Source of the DNA: Actinocorallia populi
GTDB lineage: Bacteria; Actinomycetota; Actinomycetes; Streptosporangiales; Streptosporangiaceae
Direction of reading: 5' to 3'
DNA length: 64,000 nucleotides
Assembly (NCBI RefSeq): GCF_002995495.1
Contig: NZ_PVZV01000007.1
Location: 62,001-126,000 of the forward strand
The number at the start of each line of letters is the position of its first letter. Position 1 is the first letter of the stretch. This document shows positions 8,044-16,898 of this stretch, in pieces. The translations under genes were made by a program, and so were the position numbers. The notes beneath the pieces are model-generated. The model did not search any database. It had not been told where the DNA came from and was given only the letters and a program-made list of their open reading frames with translations.

Positions 8044-9211
8044 GATGCGGCGCGTGGACGAACCCCTCTCCGGCACCCTGCTCACCCCGGCCGCAGCCGC
8101 CTCGCGCGCGAAAGTCGCCGTCACCGCCGACGGCCGCACGATCGACGTGCCCGCACCGATGATCGCCAGCGTCGGCGACATCGCCGGGCTGTCCCCCAAG
8201 CGCAAACGCGGAGACGGCGGCGAGGTGCCCGGCGCGGACGTGGACCTCGTCGACGCCCTGCCCCGCGACCTGGTCTGGCCGACCATCGCCGCCTGGCTGA
8301 CCACGGGCAAATCCGTCGCCACCCGCCGAGCCCGGCTGGCCGACCTGGCGGCCTTCCTACGCTGGCTGGACGCACACGCCCCCGGGCTGGCGCTGCTGGC
8401 CGTCACCGAGGACACCATCACCGGCTACCGCGAGAGCATCGCCGCCGGCACCGCCCTCGCCGGCGTCAAGGCCCCCGGCAAACCCCTGGCCGCGGCCTCG
8501 ATCGCCCGACGCCTGTCGAGCCTGGCGTCCTTCTACGCCTACGCCGTCCGGCGCGCGGGCCTGACCCGCAACCCCGCCGACGCCACCCTGGTCGAACGCC
8601 CCGAGGTCTCCGGCGCGGGCAAGACCCCGGCCCGCACCCGCGCCGAGGCCCGCGGCCTGCTGAGCGCGGCTGAGGCCACGTCCTTCGCCGAGCAGTACCC
8701 GATGGACGCGGCCGCGGTCGCACTGCTCCTGATGTGCGCGCTACGCGTCGGCGAGCTCGTCACGCTCACCGCCGGACAGGTGCAGACCGACGCTGGACAT
8801 ACCGTGCTGGTCTTCATCCGCAAAGGCGGCAAGACCGACCGCATCCCCGTCCCGCCCGACGCCCTCGCTCTGCTGCAGCCGCTGCTGGACGGCCGCCCCA
8901 AAAGCGCCCTGGTCTTCGCCCACGACGACGGCCGCCCCTGGAACCGGTGGCGCGTCACCACCGCACTACGAAGAACCGCCCACACCGCCGGCATCGATCC
9001 GGCCCGCCTGACCCCGCACACCGCCCGCACCACCGCCGCCACCGAACTCCTCGACGAAGGCGTCCCCATCGAAGTCGTCCAGACCCTCCTCGGCCACGCC
9101 TCCCCCGTCACCACCCAGCGCTACGACCGCGGCACCCGCCGCCTGTCCGGCCACGGCGCCTACCGCCTGGCCTCCCTCCTCACCGACCGCACACCCTCCC
9201 CCGACCAGTGA
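8042..9211 (+). CDS. Tyrosine recombinase/integrase, Xer-like (intact)
   Basis: A 389-residue site-specific recombinase. A SAM-like core-binding domain spans about residues 75-180 and the catalytic domain 195-375. All catalytic residues are visible: Arg235 (ALRVGEL), Lys261/264 (RKGGK), His326 and Arg329 (PHTAR), His352 (LLGHA) and Tyr361 (QRYDRG). The first 70 residues are an unusual basic/flexible extension. ATG 8042 or the adjacent ATG 8045 is the start; both lie at the end of the dif-like inverted repeat. It is divergent from the coiled-coil gene. A truncated paralogue lies at 35042-35794. No matching second att site was found in the window. Confidence 0.92.
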   Translation: MMRRVDEPLSGTLLTPAAAASRAKVAVTADGRTIDVPAPMIASVGDIAGLSPKRKRGDGGEVPGADVDLVDALPRDLVWPTIAAWLTTGKSVATRRARLADLAAFLRWLDAHAPGLALLAVTEDTITGYRESIAAGTALAGVKAPGKPLAAASIARRLSSLASFYAYAVRRAGLTRNPADATLVERPEVSGAGKTPARTRAEARGLLSAAEATSFAEQYPMDAAAVALLLMCALRVGELVTLTAGQVQTDAGHTVLVFIRKGGKTDRIPVPPDALALLQPLLDGRPKSALVFAHDDGRPWNRWRVTTALRRTAHTAGIDPARLTPHTARTTAATELLDEGVPIEVVQTLLGHASPVTTQRYDRGTRRLSGHGAYRLASLLTDRTPSPDQ

Positions 9212-9410
9212 GAAGCAGACTCTGACGGCCTGATGGCCGGGCCCACTGACAGGAATCACCTATCTGCAAGAGGATCGCGCGGGTTCCGTTACCGGCGATG
9301 CCGATCCTGTCGGCCACGGAGCCGCCGGTCTCGGATCTCAACCCGTTCGGGCCGATGGACTCCGCGCTCAAGTCGCCAGAAATGCCTGCCATGAGGTTGC
9401 GGGGCTCACG

Positions 9411-11177
9411 TCATTCTTTTGCGCGGCCAGTCCGGTCCAGGTGCGCGGAGGCCAGCAGAAGGTAGGCGCTGGCGGTCCAGGTGTAGGCGCGGTCGCGCAG
9501 TCCCGCGCCGGTGAGGGCGTCGAAGTTCTCTGCGAAGCCGGACCGCTCGCACAGGGCGCGGAAACGGGCGCTGATCTCGTCGGCCAAGGCGGTGTGGCCG
9601 GCGCGGCGCAGGCCGTCCTCGATGAGGATCGTGGCGGGGGCCCAGATGGGGCCGCGCCAGTAGCCGTCGGGGTGGTAGTGCGGTGAGCCGGTCAGCTCGG
9701 TGGCCAGGCCGAACTCCGTCAGGTGGGCGGCGATTCGGGCGGCCAGAGCGTCGGCGACGACGGCGGGCAGCTCCTGTCCGAGGATGATCGGCATCAGGTC
9801 GAGCAGCCCGTCGGTGTGCCAGTCGTCGCCGGAGACGACCCCGCGCGCGTGGAAGTGGTCGTCGCGCCAGAGGAGGGCGAACAGGTCGGTGCTCAGCTGG
9901 TCGGCGGTCGCGGTCCACTCGGCGGCCTCGGCGGGCAGGCCGAGCTCGGCGGCGAGGTCGGCGAGCCGGCGGAGCTGGAGGACGAGGAAGGCCGACAGGT
10001 CGGCGGTCTCGATGACCCGTTCGGGGTCGAAGGCGGTCGCGTTGTCCCAGCCGCTGTCGTTGCCGTGCTGGTAGTGCGGCAGGGGGCTGCCGGCGGCCCG
10101 GCGGGAGTCGAGCCAGAACCGGCTCCAGCGACCGAGCCGGTCGTAGGTCTCGGAGAGCTCCCGCCGGGTGAGCTCCCGGGACATCCGACGGCGCAGGAGG
10201 CCGAACGCCCACCCGTGGATGGGCGGCTTGACGTAGTTGTAGAGGACTTCGGAGTGGGTGACGGAGTCGGGTAGCGCGCCGGAGGAGTCCTGATGGTCGA
10301 ACATCACCTGGAACTGGTCGTAGGCGAGGTCCGGGGCGCCGGCGGCCAGGGCGAGGGCGTTGAAGCAGTGGTCCCAGCTCCACACCTTGTCCATCCAGTG
10401 CTTGGACATCAGCACGCCGGGACGGCCCAGGAATCCGGCCGGCCGGACGGTCGCCGACCACAGCACGTACGCGGCGAGCTCGGCGGCCGGAGTCGTCGCG
10501 TCACGCCAGGGGGCGACGGCATCGGCGAACGCGCGGAAGGAGGCGGCGGACTCCAGCGCGAGCAGATCGAACGGCTGGTCACTGCGGTAGGGCGGGCGCG
10601 CGGCCTCGTACTCCTCCAGCGCGATCTCCCAGGGACGGCCGTCGGCGCCCACCGTGAGGGCGCGCCGGACCTCGCCGAGCTCCTGCAGCCCTTCGGCGTG
10701 GACCGTTCCCGCCAGCACCGTGATCCGGTAGCGGCGGCCCGTCTCGTAGGAGGTCAGCACGAACCCGCCGCCCACGGGGTCGGCGTAGAGGTAGGCGCCG
10801 GTGAAGGGGGTGAGCCGGTCGGCCGCCACCGACAGCCGCAGGCCGAGGCGGTCTCCGCGCAGGCGCACGGTGTCGGTGGTGGCGAACACGGCCTGGACCT
10901 GCCCGTCGCCCTGCGCCCAGGTGAGCACGGCCGGCGTCGCCGTGATCTGCGTCTCGGCCCGGGTGGAGCCGTTCACCGGGGTCAGCCGCAGTACGGGGTG
11001 CATCCCGGTGGTGTGGGTCATGAGATGCAGGTCGTCGGCGTAGGTCGCCAGCGCCGTCACCGGGGAGACGGCCAGCCAGGAGCCCTGGCGGCTGAAAGGG
11101 ATCTCCTGCACGGTGAACGTCGGGCCGGACGCGCGGGGGGCGTCGGAGGGCGGGGCGGTACGGGGCGCAGCGGTCAT
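9411..11177 (-). CDS. GH63-like glycoside hydrolase
   Basis: A 588-residue predicted cytosolic glycosidase with an (alpha/alpha)6 barrel. Motifs typical of GH63/MGH-type enzymes are the WSWDHCFNALAL block near residue 268, HGNDSGWDNATAF near 345 and GYWRGPIWAPA near 500. An N-terminal beta domain covers about residues 20-200. Family members cleave alpha-glucosides or mannosylglycerate-type substrates. It lies downstream of sugar ABC permease and binding-protein genes on the same strand, 49 bp after the permease, so it probably processes the imported oligosaccharide. The exact sugar is not predictable. Confidence 0.85.
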   Translation of the reverse strand: MTAAPRTAPPSDAPRASGPTFTVQEIPFSRQGSWLAVSPVTALATYADDLHLMTHTTGMHPVLRLTPVNGSTRAETQITATPAVLTWAQGDGQVQAVFATTDTVRLRGDRLGLRLSVAADRLTPFTGAYLYADPVGGGFVLTSYETGRRYRITVLAGTVHAEGLQELGEVRRALTVGADGRPWEIALEEYEAARPPYRSDQPFDLLALESAASFRAFADAVAPWRDATTPAAELAAYVLWSATVRPAGFLGRPGVLMSKHWMDKVWSWDHCFNALALAAGAPDLAYDQFQVMFDHQDSSGALPDSVTHSEVLYNYVKPPIHGWAFGLLRRRMSRELTRRELSETYDRLGRWSRFWLDSRRAAGSPLPHYQHGNDSGWDNATAFDPERVIETADLSAFLVLQLRRLADLAAELGLPAEAAEWTATADQLSTDLFALLWRDDHFHARGVVSGDDWHTDGLLDLMPIILGQELPAVVADALAARIAAHLTEFGLATELTGSPHYHPDGYWRGPIWAPATILIEDGLRRAGHTALADEISARFRALCERSGFAENFDALTGAGLRDRAYTWTASAYLLLASAHLDRTGRAKE

Positions 11178-11226
11178 GGGGGGATCTCTCGTTTCTGGGT
11201 CGTCGGGGCGCGTCGGACGGGACGGG

Positions 11227-12045
11227 TCAGTCCTTGACGGCCCCGGTGGTCGCGCCCGCGGCGATGTAGCGCTGGGCTGCGACGAGGATCAGCGTCGTGG
11301 GGATGGAGGCGACGACGGCCGTCGCCATGATCGCGTTCCATTGCTGGTTGTTGTTGCCGATGTAGTGGTAGATGCCGAGAGTGATGGGCTGGTGGGTGCC
11401 GCCGCCGTCGAGGGTGCTGGCGAACACGAAGTCCGACCACGACCACAGGAAGGTGAACAGTGAGACGGTGACGACGGCGTTGCGGCTGACCGGCAGGACG
11501 ATCGACCAGAAGGTCCGCACGGGCCCGGCGCCGTCCACCGTGGCGGCCTGGAGCAGTTCCCGGGGAATCCCCGACATGAACGCCGTGAAGATCAGCACGC
11601 CGAACGGGACGGCCAGGGTGGAGTCGGCGACGATCAGCCCGGGGACGGTGTTGAGGAAGCCGAGGCTGAGATAGATGGCGTAGAAGCCCATCGCCATGAT
11701 GATCCCCGGGATCATCTGGGCGGACAGGAGCAGGAAGCTCAACGCGGAGCCGCCGCGAGGCCGCAGCAGGGCCAGGGAGTAGCCGGCCGGGGCGGCGACC
11801 ATGAGGGTGAGCACGACGGTCCCCAATCCGATGACCAGACTGGTGCCCAGGTAGGGGAGCTGCTGGTCGAACACCGCCCGGTAGCCCTCGAAGGTGGGAT
11901 CGGTGGGGAACAGTCGCGGCGGAGTGCGCCGCATGTCGGCGTCGCGGGTGAGGGAGCTGTTGACCATCCAGTAGACGGGGAACAGCATGATCGCGGTGAG
12001 GAGGAGGGCCAGCGCCGTCTTCCACCGGCTGGTCTCGGCCTTCAT
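11227..12045 (-). CDS. Sugar ABC transporter permease, MalG type
   Basis: A 272-residue inner-membrane permease of the CUT1 class. Six hydrophobic segments are apparent and the cytoplasmic EAA loop reads ELLQAATVDGAGPVRTFWS near residue 180, the contact for the ATPase. The start overlaps the upstream permease stop by 4 bp (ATGA at 12042-12045), indicating translational coupling. No ATPase gene is present in the operon. Many actinobacteria use a shared MsiK-type ATPase, so that is the likely solution. Confidence 0.93.
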   Translation of the reverse strand: MKAETSRWKTALALLLTAIMLFPVYWMVNSSLTRDADMRRTPPRLFPTDPTFEGYRAVFDQQLPYLGTSLVIGLGTVVLTLMVAAPAGYSLALLRPRGGSALSFLLLSAQMIPGIIMAMGFYAIYLSLGFLNTVPGLIVADSTLAVPFGVLIFTAFMSGIPRELLQAATVDGAGPVRTFWSIVLPVSRNAVVTVSLFTFLWSWSDFVFASTLDGGGTHQPITLGIYHYIGNNNQQWNAIMATAVVASIPTTLILVAAQRYIAAGATTGAVKD

Positions 12046-13022
12046 GCGAGCACCTTCCTCCGCTCGGCACGGATGTAGAGCAGTCCGAAGACCAGGGCGG
12101 TGACGACCAGGAGGTTGCCCACCGCGGCGCCGGGCCCGAACGACGGGAGCATGCTGCCGAACCCGAGCCGGTAGGACCAGGTCGCGAGCGTCGTCGAGGA
12201 GTCGACCGGCCCGCCCCTGGTCATGATCCAGATGATGTCGAGGACCTTCAGGGTGTAGATCAGGCCCAGCAGGAGGGTGACCGCCGACACCGGGCGCAGC
12301 AGCGGGAAGCTGATCTTCCAGAACCGCTGCCAGGCGTTGGCGCCGTCGAGGGCGGCGGCCTCGTGCAGGCTCTGCGGGATCGCCTGGAGACCGCTGTAGA
12401 GCACGACCAGGTTGAACGGGATGCCGATCCAGATGTTGGCGAGCGTCACCGCGGCCAGTGACCAGTCCGGTGAGGTCAGCCAGCCGACCGGCCCGATCCC
12501 GACCAGGCCGAGCAGGTGGTTGACGACGCCCGTCTCGGTGTTGAGCATCCATGACCAGGTCGAGGCCGAGACGATCAGCGGCAGCAGCCACGGCACGAGG
12601 AACAGCGCCCGCAGCAGGACCGACAGGCGGAAGTGGCGGGAGAAGAAGACCGCCAGGGCCAGGCCGATCGAGAACTGGAACAGCAGCGAGGCGCCGGTGA
12701 ACACCGCCGTGTGCCACAGGGCGGGCAGGAAGGTCTTGTCGGCGAAGACCTCGCGGTAGTTGTCCAGGCCGATGAAGGGGGCGTCTCCGGACACGAACGA
12801 CCGGACCGTGTAGTCCCGCACGCTCAGGTCGAGGTTGCGGTACAGGGGGTAGGCGTAGAACAGGAGCAGGTAGGCCACGACAGGGGCGAGGAACGCCCAT
12901 GCCGTCCACTGCGGGGAGCGTGCGCGCGCGGTGCGGCGTGCTCGGGCGGGGGCCGGGCGACGCGGGGCGGCGGACACAGGGGCGTCCGCCGCCGCACGCC
13001 CGGCAAGGCGCGTGGAATCCAT
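12042..13022 (-). CDS. Sugar ABC transporter permease, MalF type
   Basis: A 326-residue CUT1 permease. A positively charged, Ala/Arg-rich N-terminal tail of about 38 residues precedes six membrane segments, beginning AWAFLAPVVAYLLLF. The EAA loop SLHEAAALDGANAWQRFWK is near residue 225. It sits between the binding protein (33 bp upstream) and the MalG-type permease (4-bp overlap) in one operon. The LacI-type operator upstream of the binding-protein gene should govern the whole unit. Confidence 0.93.
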   Translation of the reverse strand: MDSTRLAGRAAADAPVSAAPRRPAPARARRTARARSPQWTAWAFLAPVVAYLLLFYAYPLYRNLDLSVRDYTVRSFVSGDAPFIGLDNYREVFADKTFLPALWHTAVFTGASLLFQFSIGLALAVFFSRHFRLSVLLRALFLVPWLLPLIVSASTWSWMLNTETGVVNHLLGLVGIGPVGWLTSPDWSLAAVTLANIWIGIPFNLVVLYSGLQAIPQSLHEAAALDGANAWQRFWKISFPLLRPVSAVTLLLGLIYTLKVLDIIWIMTRGGPVDSSTTLATWSYRLGFGSMLPSFGPGAAVGNLLVVTALVFGLLYIRAERRKVLA

Positions 13023-13055
13023 GCCGAGGTCTCCAGAGTGCCGTTCGGGAACGGG

Positions 13056-14300
13056 TTACTTGACCGAGGACTGCGCGGTCTTCAGCGCGTCGGCGGGGGC
13101 GGCGGATCCGGACAGGGCGGCCTGCACCGCGGTCCACAGCTGCTCGGAGATCTTCGGATACTTCGTGCCGAGGTCGTCACTGGTGCGGCCCTTGGCGGCG
13201 TTGACGGCCTCCACCCACACCTTGAGCTCGGGCGTGGCCTGGACCTGCCGGTCCTGGATCGCGGTGGTCGCCGCGATGTACGACAGCGTGGTGTCGGCGG
13301 TCAGGGCGTTGTCACCGCTGGTCAGACAGGAGACGATCTTGGAGGAGGTGGTGTAGCGCCCGGCTTCCTTCTGGACCGGGACGGTCACGAACTCCCCGCC
13401 CGTCGGCGCCGGCGCGAGTCCGCCGTCCTTGGCCGGGATCGGGATGATGCCGTAGTCGAAACCGGCCTTCTTGGCGTTCTCCAGCTGCCATGTGCCGTTC
13501 TCGGCGAAGGCGTAGTCGCCGGTGGCGAACTCCTGCCAGCTGGTGGTCTGGGTGTTGCTGAGGACCGACTTGGGCGCCAGCCCGTCCTTCAGCCAGCCCT
13601 CCCACAGCGACAGCGCGGCCACGCCGTTGGCGTCGTCGAGCTGGGTCAGCCTGCCCTGGCCGCCCCAGAACCAGGGCAGGAACTGGAAGCTGCCCTCCTC
13701 CGTGCCGATCGCGGAGAAGGTGATGCCCTTCTTGCCCTTGGCCTTCACCTTCTGCAGGGCCGCGGTGAGCGACGCCCAGTCCTTGACCGAGGCGGGGTCG
13801 ACGCCGGCGGCGTCCAGGACCTCCTTGTTGTAGTAGAGCGCCAGGGTGTTGGCGCCGATCGGGATGCCGAAGGACCTGCCGCCCGACTGCCCTGCGGCCA
13901 GCAGGTTCGGCACGATCTGGGTGACGTCGGTCCCGGTGTCCTCGGTGGTGGTGAGGACACCGGCCTCGGCGAGGGTCGACACGACGGGGTTGTCGACGAT
14001 CAGGACGTCCGGTGCCGAGCCCTGCTGGGCGGCCAGGAGGGCCTTGTTGGTGAGGTCGGTCGTGTCGTAGGCGGTGCGCTTGATCGTGACGCCCGCGTCG
14101 GCGCCGCACTTGTCGATCAGCTTCGCCCATGCGGCCGTGCCGTCGAACTGGGGATAGGGGTCCCACACGGTGTAGGCGCCGCTGGCCGCGGAGCCCTTCG
14201 TGTCATCGGACGAGCAGGCCGAGGCCAGCCCCGTCACGGTGAGCAGTGCGAGTGCGGCGCCCAGGATGCGGGCTCTGTCGGGGATGGCGCGGGTGGTCAT
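13056..14300 (-). CDS. Extracellular sugar-binding lipoprotein
   Basis: A 414-residue solute-binding protein for the ABC importer. The signal peptide ends with lipobox LASAC, so Cys29 is lipidated; the mature protein has the SBP_bac_1 pattern (YYNKEVLDAAGVDP, then FATGDYAFAENGTWQ). It is first in the operon with the two permeases and the glycosidase. A perfect 12+12 inverted repeat 44 bp upstream of the start is a convincing LacI-family operator. Ligand is probably an oligosaccharide matched to the GH63-like enzyme. Confidence 0.93.
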   Translation of the reverse strand: MTTRAIPDRARILGAALALLTVTGLASACSSDDTKGSAASGAYTVWDPYPQFDGTAAWAKLIDKCGADAGVTIKRTAYDTTDLTNKALLAAQQGSAPDVLIVDNPVVSTLAEAGVLTTTEDTGTDVTQIVPNLLAAGQSGGRSFGIPIGANTLALYYNKEVLDAAGVDPASVKDWASLTAALQKVKAKGKKGITFSAIGTEEGSFQFLPWFWGGQGRLTQLDDANGVAALSLWEGWLKDGLAPKSVLSNTQTTSWQEFATGDYAFAENGTWQLENAKKAGFDYGIIPIPAKDGGLAPAPTGGEFVTVPVQKEAGRYTTSSKIVSCLTSGDNALTADTTLSYIAATTAIQDRQVQATPELKVWVEAVNAAKGRTSDDLGTKYPKISEQLWTAVQAALSGSAAPADALKTAQSSVK

Positions 14301-14343
14301 CGTCGTCCTTTCCCGGAGGGTGCAAGGGGGGGGATCCCGGCGG

Positions 14344-14372
14344 GTCGAACCGATTCGCGTAATCGGTTCGAC
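14344..14372. promoter_or_regulatory. LacI-type operator O1
   Basis: GTCGAACCGATT (14344-14355) and AATCGGTTCGAC (14361-14372) form a perfect 12-bp inverted repeat with a 5-base centre, 44 bp upstream of the binding-protein start. The GAACCGATT half-site recurs at two further places before the LacI gene. Confidence 0.75.
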
Positions 14373-14490
14373 GAACAGTAGGCATGCGGCCGACGAGCGT
14401 CAACAGTCCATCGGAAGTTTTCCGGGAACGCCCAGCTAAAAGGCTTTCTAGGGGGCGATCAGGCGAGATCGAGGTTGGACAGAAGGATGT

Positions 14491-14521
14491 GAACCGATTC
14501 GATGACCTGCGTGATCGGTTC
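14491..14521. promoter_or_regulatory. LacI-type half-sites O2, widely spaced
   Basis: GAACCGAT (14491-14498) and ATCGGTTC (14514-14521) are inverted copies of the O1 half-site separated by 15 bases, between the divergent importer operon and the regulator. The spacing differs from O1, so these may be two separate half-sites. Confidence 0.5.
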
Positions 14522-14593
14522 TTCCTCCGGCCTCGGGCCTCTGGTCGCCGCCCTGTGTTTGACGCGGCGGCACGAGACTCTCTACCGTGTGGT

Positions 14594-14605
14594 CGAACCG
14601 GTTCG
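14594..14605. promoter_or_regulatory. LacI-type operator O3 (CGAACCGGTTCG)
   Basis: A perfect 12-bp palindrome with central CG-type symmetry and the same GAACC/GGTTC half-sites as O1. It lies about 50 bp before the LacI coding start and is probably autoregulatory. Confidence 0.6.
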
Positions 14606-14654
14606 CCGATGCGTTCTCCTGGTCGGCCCCGCCATCCGTCCCCGGAGGTGTCCC

Positions 14655-15698
14655 ATCAGCCGGACTGAGAGTTCGCCGGTCAACATCGGCGAGATCGCCC
14701 GCCGCGCCCAGGTGTCGCGCAGCACCGTCTCCTATGCGCTGTCGGGCAAGCGCCCCGTCTCGGAGGAGACGCGCCGACGCATCCAGAAGGTGATCGAGGA
14801 GATGGGGTACCGGCCGAACGCCGCCGCCCGGGCCCTGGCGCGCGGCGAGACCCGGACGCTCGGCCTCGTCTTCCCGCCGGCCAGCAGCCACTACACCGAA
14901 ATGCAGCTCGACTTCATCGGCGGCCTGGTCGAGGCCGCCGGAGCCCGTGACTACGACGTGCTCATGTCGCAGGCGGGCGCCGGCGAGGACCGGTCCTTCC
15001 AGCGCCTGGTGGGCGAACGCCGGGTCGACGGCGCGATCCTCATGGAGATCCGGCTCCAGGACGCCCGTGTCGAACAGATGCGCGCGTCCGGCTTCCCGTT
15101 CGTCACGATCGGCCGCACGCGCCATCCCGACGGGACCGCCTGGGTGGATCTCGACCATCTCGCCCTGGTGACCCGCTGCGTCCGGCACCTGTCGGATCTC
15201 GGCCACCGGCACCTGGCGTTCGTCAACCGCTCCCAGGCGCTCCTGGACGCGGGATACGAATCGGCGCGGCGCGGCCTGGACGGCTTCGAGATCGCGGTGC
15301 GCGAACTCGACCTCACCGGGATCCACTACCCGTGCGACGACGACGCCGCCGCCGGAGAGGCGTGCGCGGCCCGCATCATGGCCGAACATCCGCACGTCAC
15401 AGGGATCGTCACCGTGAACGAGGCCGCGCTGGGCGGCCTCTACCGGGGGCTCACCGAGGCGGGCCGGAAGATCCCGCGTGATATCTCGGTCACCGGCATC
15501 GCCGGGGCCCGCTGGGCGGACGCCGTCACCCCCGCCCTCACCGCCGCCGACGTCCCCGCCCACGACATGGGGCGGATCGCGATCGACCTGCTCCTGGAGC
15601 GCATCGCGGAACCCTCGGCTCCCTACCGCACCCGGCTCCTGACACCGCCGGTGATCCTCCGTGCCAGCACCGGACCCGCCGCCCTGCCCCCCTCCTGA
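14655..15698 (+). CDS. LacI family regulator of the sugar operon
   Basis: About 347 residues. An N-terminal LacI helix-turn-helix with hinge (NIGEIARRAQVSRSTVSYAL, then RPNAAARALARG) is followed by a periplasmic-binding-protein-like sensor domain. It is divergent from the importer/glycosidase operon and flanked by three matching operators. The start is odd: the frame has no ATG, GTG or TTG near the expected place. GGAGG at 14644-14648 is spaced six bases from an in-frame ATC at 14655, which gives the expected N-terminus ISRTESSPVNIGE. GTG 14589 is the nearest canonical start but lies within operator O3 and lacks a Shine-Dalgarno. Confidence 0.85.
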   Translation: MSRTESSPVNIGEIARRAQVSRSTVSYALSGKRPVSEETRRRIQKVIEEMGYRPNAAARALARGETRTLGLVFPPASSHYTEMQLDFIGGLVEAAGARDYDVLMSQAGAGEDRSFQRLVGERRVDGAILMEIRLQDARVEQMRASGFPFVTIGRTRHPDGTAWVDLDHLALVTRCVRHLSDLGHRHLAFVNRSQALLDAGYESARRGLDGFEIAVRELDLTGIHYPCDDDAAAGEACAARIMAEHPHVTGIVTVNEAALGGLYRGLTEAGRKIPRDISVTGIAGARWADAVTPALTAADVPAHDMGRIAIDLLLERIAEPSAPYRTRLLTPPVILRASTGPAALPPS

Positions 15699-15797
15699 CG
15701 TCCTCCCGCGCCGCATGCCGCGGCGGCAGCGTCCAGCGAACGGCGGGACAGTCTGAACTACGAACAGGCCCTAGTGAGCGCTGGTTGACTGTGCGCC

Positions 15798-16586
15798 ATG
15801 ACCGAACTGATCGATGTGCCGGACGCGGGGAACGACTGGGAGCCTGCGACATCGTTCCAGGCAGGCAGGCGCAATCCCGCATGGCAGGCCTCGGCCTTTC
15901 AGAGTGCCGCCTGGACGCTGCGTATGCTGGCGTTGCTGTCGGTGGACCTGGAGGCGGTGGCTCGGCGCCTGCGGCTGACTTTGGAGACGTCGTGGGACGG
16001 GCACGGAGCACTGCGGGCTGCATTCTTCGTGCTGGATGGGACGGACTTCGTGGTCACCCACCACGAAGGCGACGCGCCGGGAACACATGTCTGGACCAGG
16101 GATGGCGGGCCGATCGATTCGGCCGAGCGCGTAGGCAGCCTCCTCGCGGCCCTCGGGGTAGGGCCGGAAGCGGTGGCGTACTCCGTCTGGGGATCGGGTA
16201 CCGATCTGTCCCGAGTGCCGGCCGCCTGGAGGCGAGACCGGACCAGACCGGTGTGGTCGCGCCAGGAGTTCTGGGAGCACTTCAAGAAGCGCCCGCGCAT
16301 GTTCGTCAGCCGCGTCAGCTTTGGGAGTGTCACCGGGTTCCTCGCGGGATACGACACGGCTTCCGACGGGGTCTTGCTGGACGGATTCCGGGAGTGGCTC
16401 GCCGTCAAGCTGGGGTCCGGATGGAACCTGGTGTGGTGGGCTCTCGTGGAGATCCTGGCCTTCCCCGATGGACGTCCTGCCGAGCCGTGGTCCCATGAGG
16501 ACGACCAGCATGCCGTCGATGAACTCATCAGCCTGATGGACGAGTTCTTCGAACACATCGCCCGTGGCTCCGACCGCGCAGTCTGA
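15798..16586 (+). CDS. Hypothetical protein, 262 aa
   Basis: Not assigned to a family with confidence. The N-terminal half (about 30-115) is an alpha/beta region ending in FVVTHHEGDAPGTHVW. The C-terminal half starts at WSRQEFWEHFKKRPRMFVS and contains FLAGYD and LLDGFREWLAVKLG, a layout like a family of small proteins found next to polymorphic toxins (KRPGMY...FL.GY), so an immunity-like role is possible. No toxin gene is adjacent. It is cytosolic by composition. The start ATG 15798 is the first in a clear coding frame. Confidence 0.6.
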   Translation: MTELIDVPDAGNDWEPATSFQAGRRNPAWQASAFQSAAWTLRMLALLSVDLEAVARRLRLTLETSWDGHGALRAAFFVLDGTDFVVTHHEGDAPGTHVWTRDGGPIDSAERVGSLLAALGVGPEAVAYSVWGSGTDLSRVPAAWRRDRTRPVWSRQEFWEHFKKRPRMFVSRVSFGSVTGFLAGYDTASDGVLLDGFREWLAVKLGSGWNLVWWALVEILAFPDGRPAEPWSHEDDQHAVDELISLMDEFFEHIARGSDRAV

Positions 16587-16898
16587 CCTGCGGCTCAGCC
16601 CTTCATAAGATCGCCATAACCGCTTTCCGGCGTACTTCGGTCGTCCCCCAAGCTCGGCCGACCCCCGGCGATGGCGCTCGAGCAGGTCCGGCACGCCAAG
16701 GCACTGCTGGGCACAGGTCGCGCAGTCCGATTGGAACGGCCGGTAGCGACAAGCTGAGGATCGCGGTGTCGGTTCGGTGACGAGCCTCCAGCCGACCCGG
16801 GATGGCCCAGATCCAGAAGCGGCTGGCCTCGGACATGGTCGTGTTGCAGCGACAGGCCGACGACCCGGCGATGAACGGCGGCGGGAGCCTTTGCGGCG
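16587..16898. other. Intergenic stretch between convergent genes
   Basis: About 310 bp with only short frames. A plus-strand frame from ATG 16671 gives 28 codons and another from 16804 gives a fragment of unclear origin. I see no supported gene, RNA or repeat. Confidence 0.35.

Noticed and set aside
9441-11237. Plus-strand frames opposite the GH63 gene
   Set aside because: Gly/Val/Arg-rich antisense frames without domains, while the minus frame has clear glycosidase motifs.
11227-13137. A 636-codon frame covering both permease genes
   Set aside because: Only its last 272 codons are a real permease; the first part is the wrong frame of the MalF-type gene.
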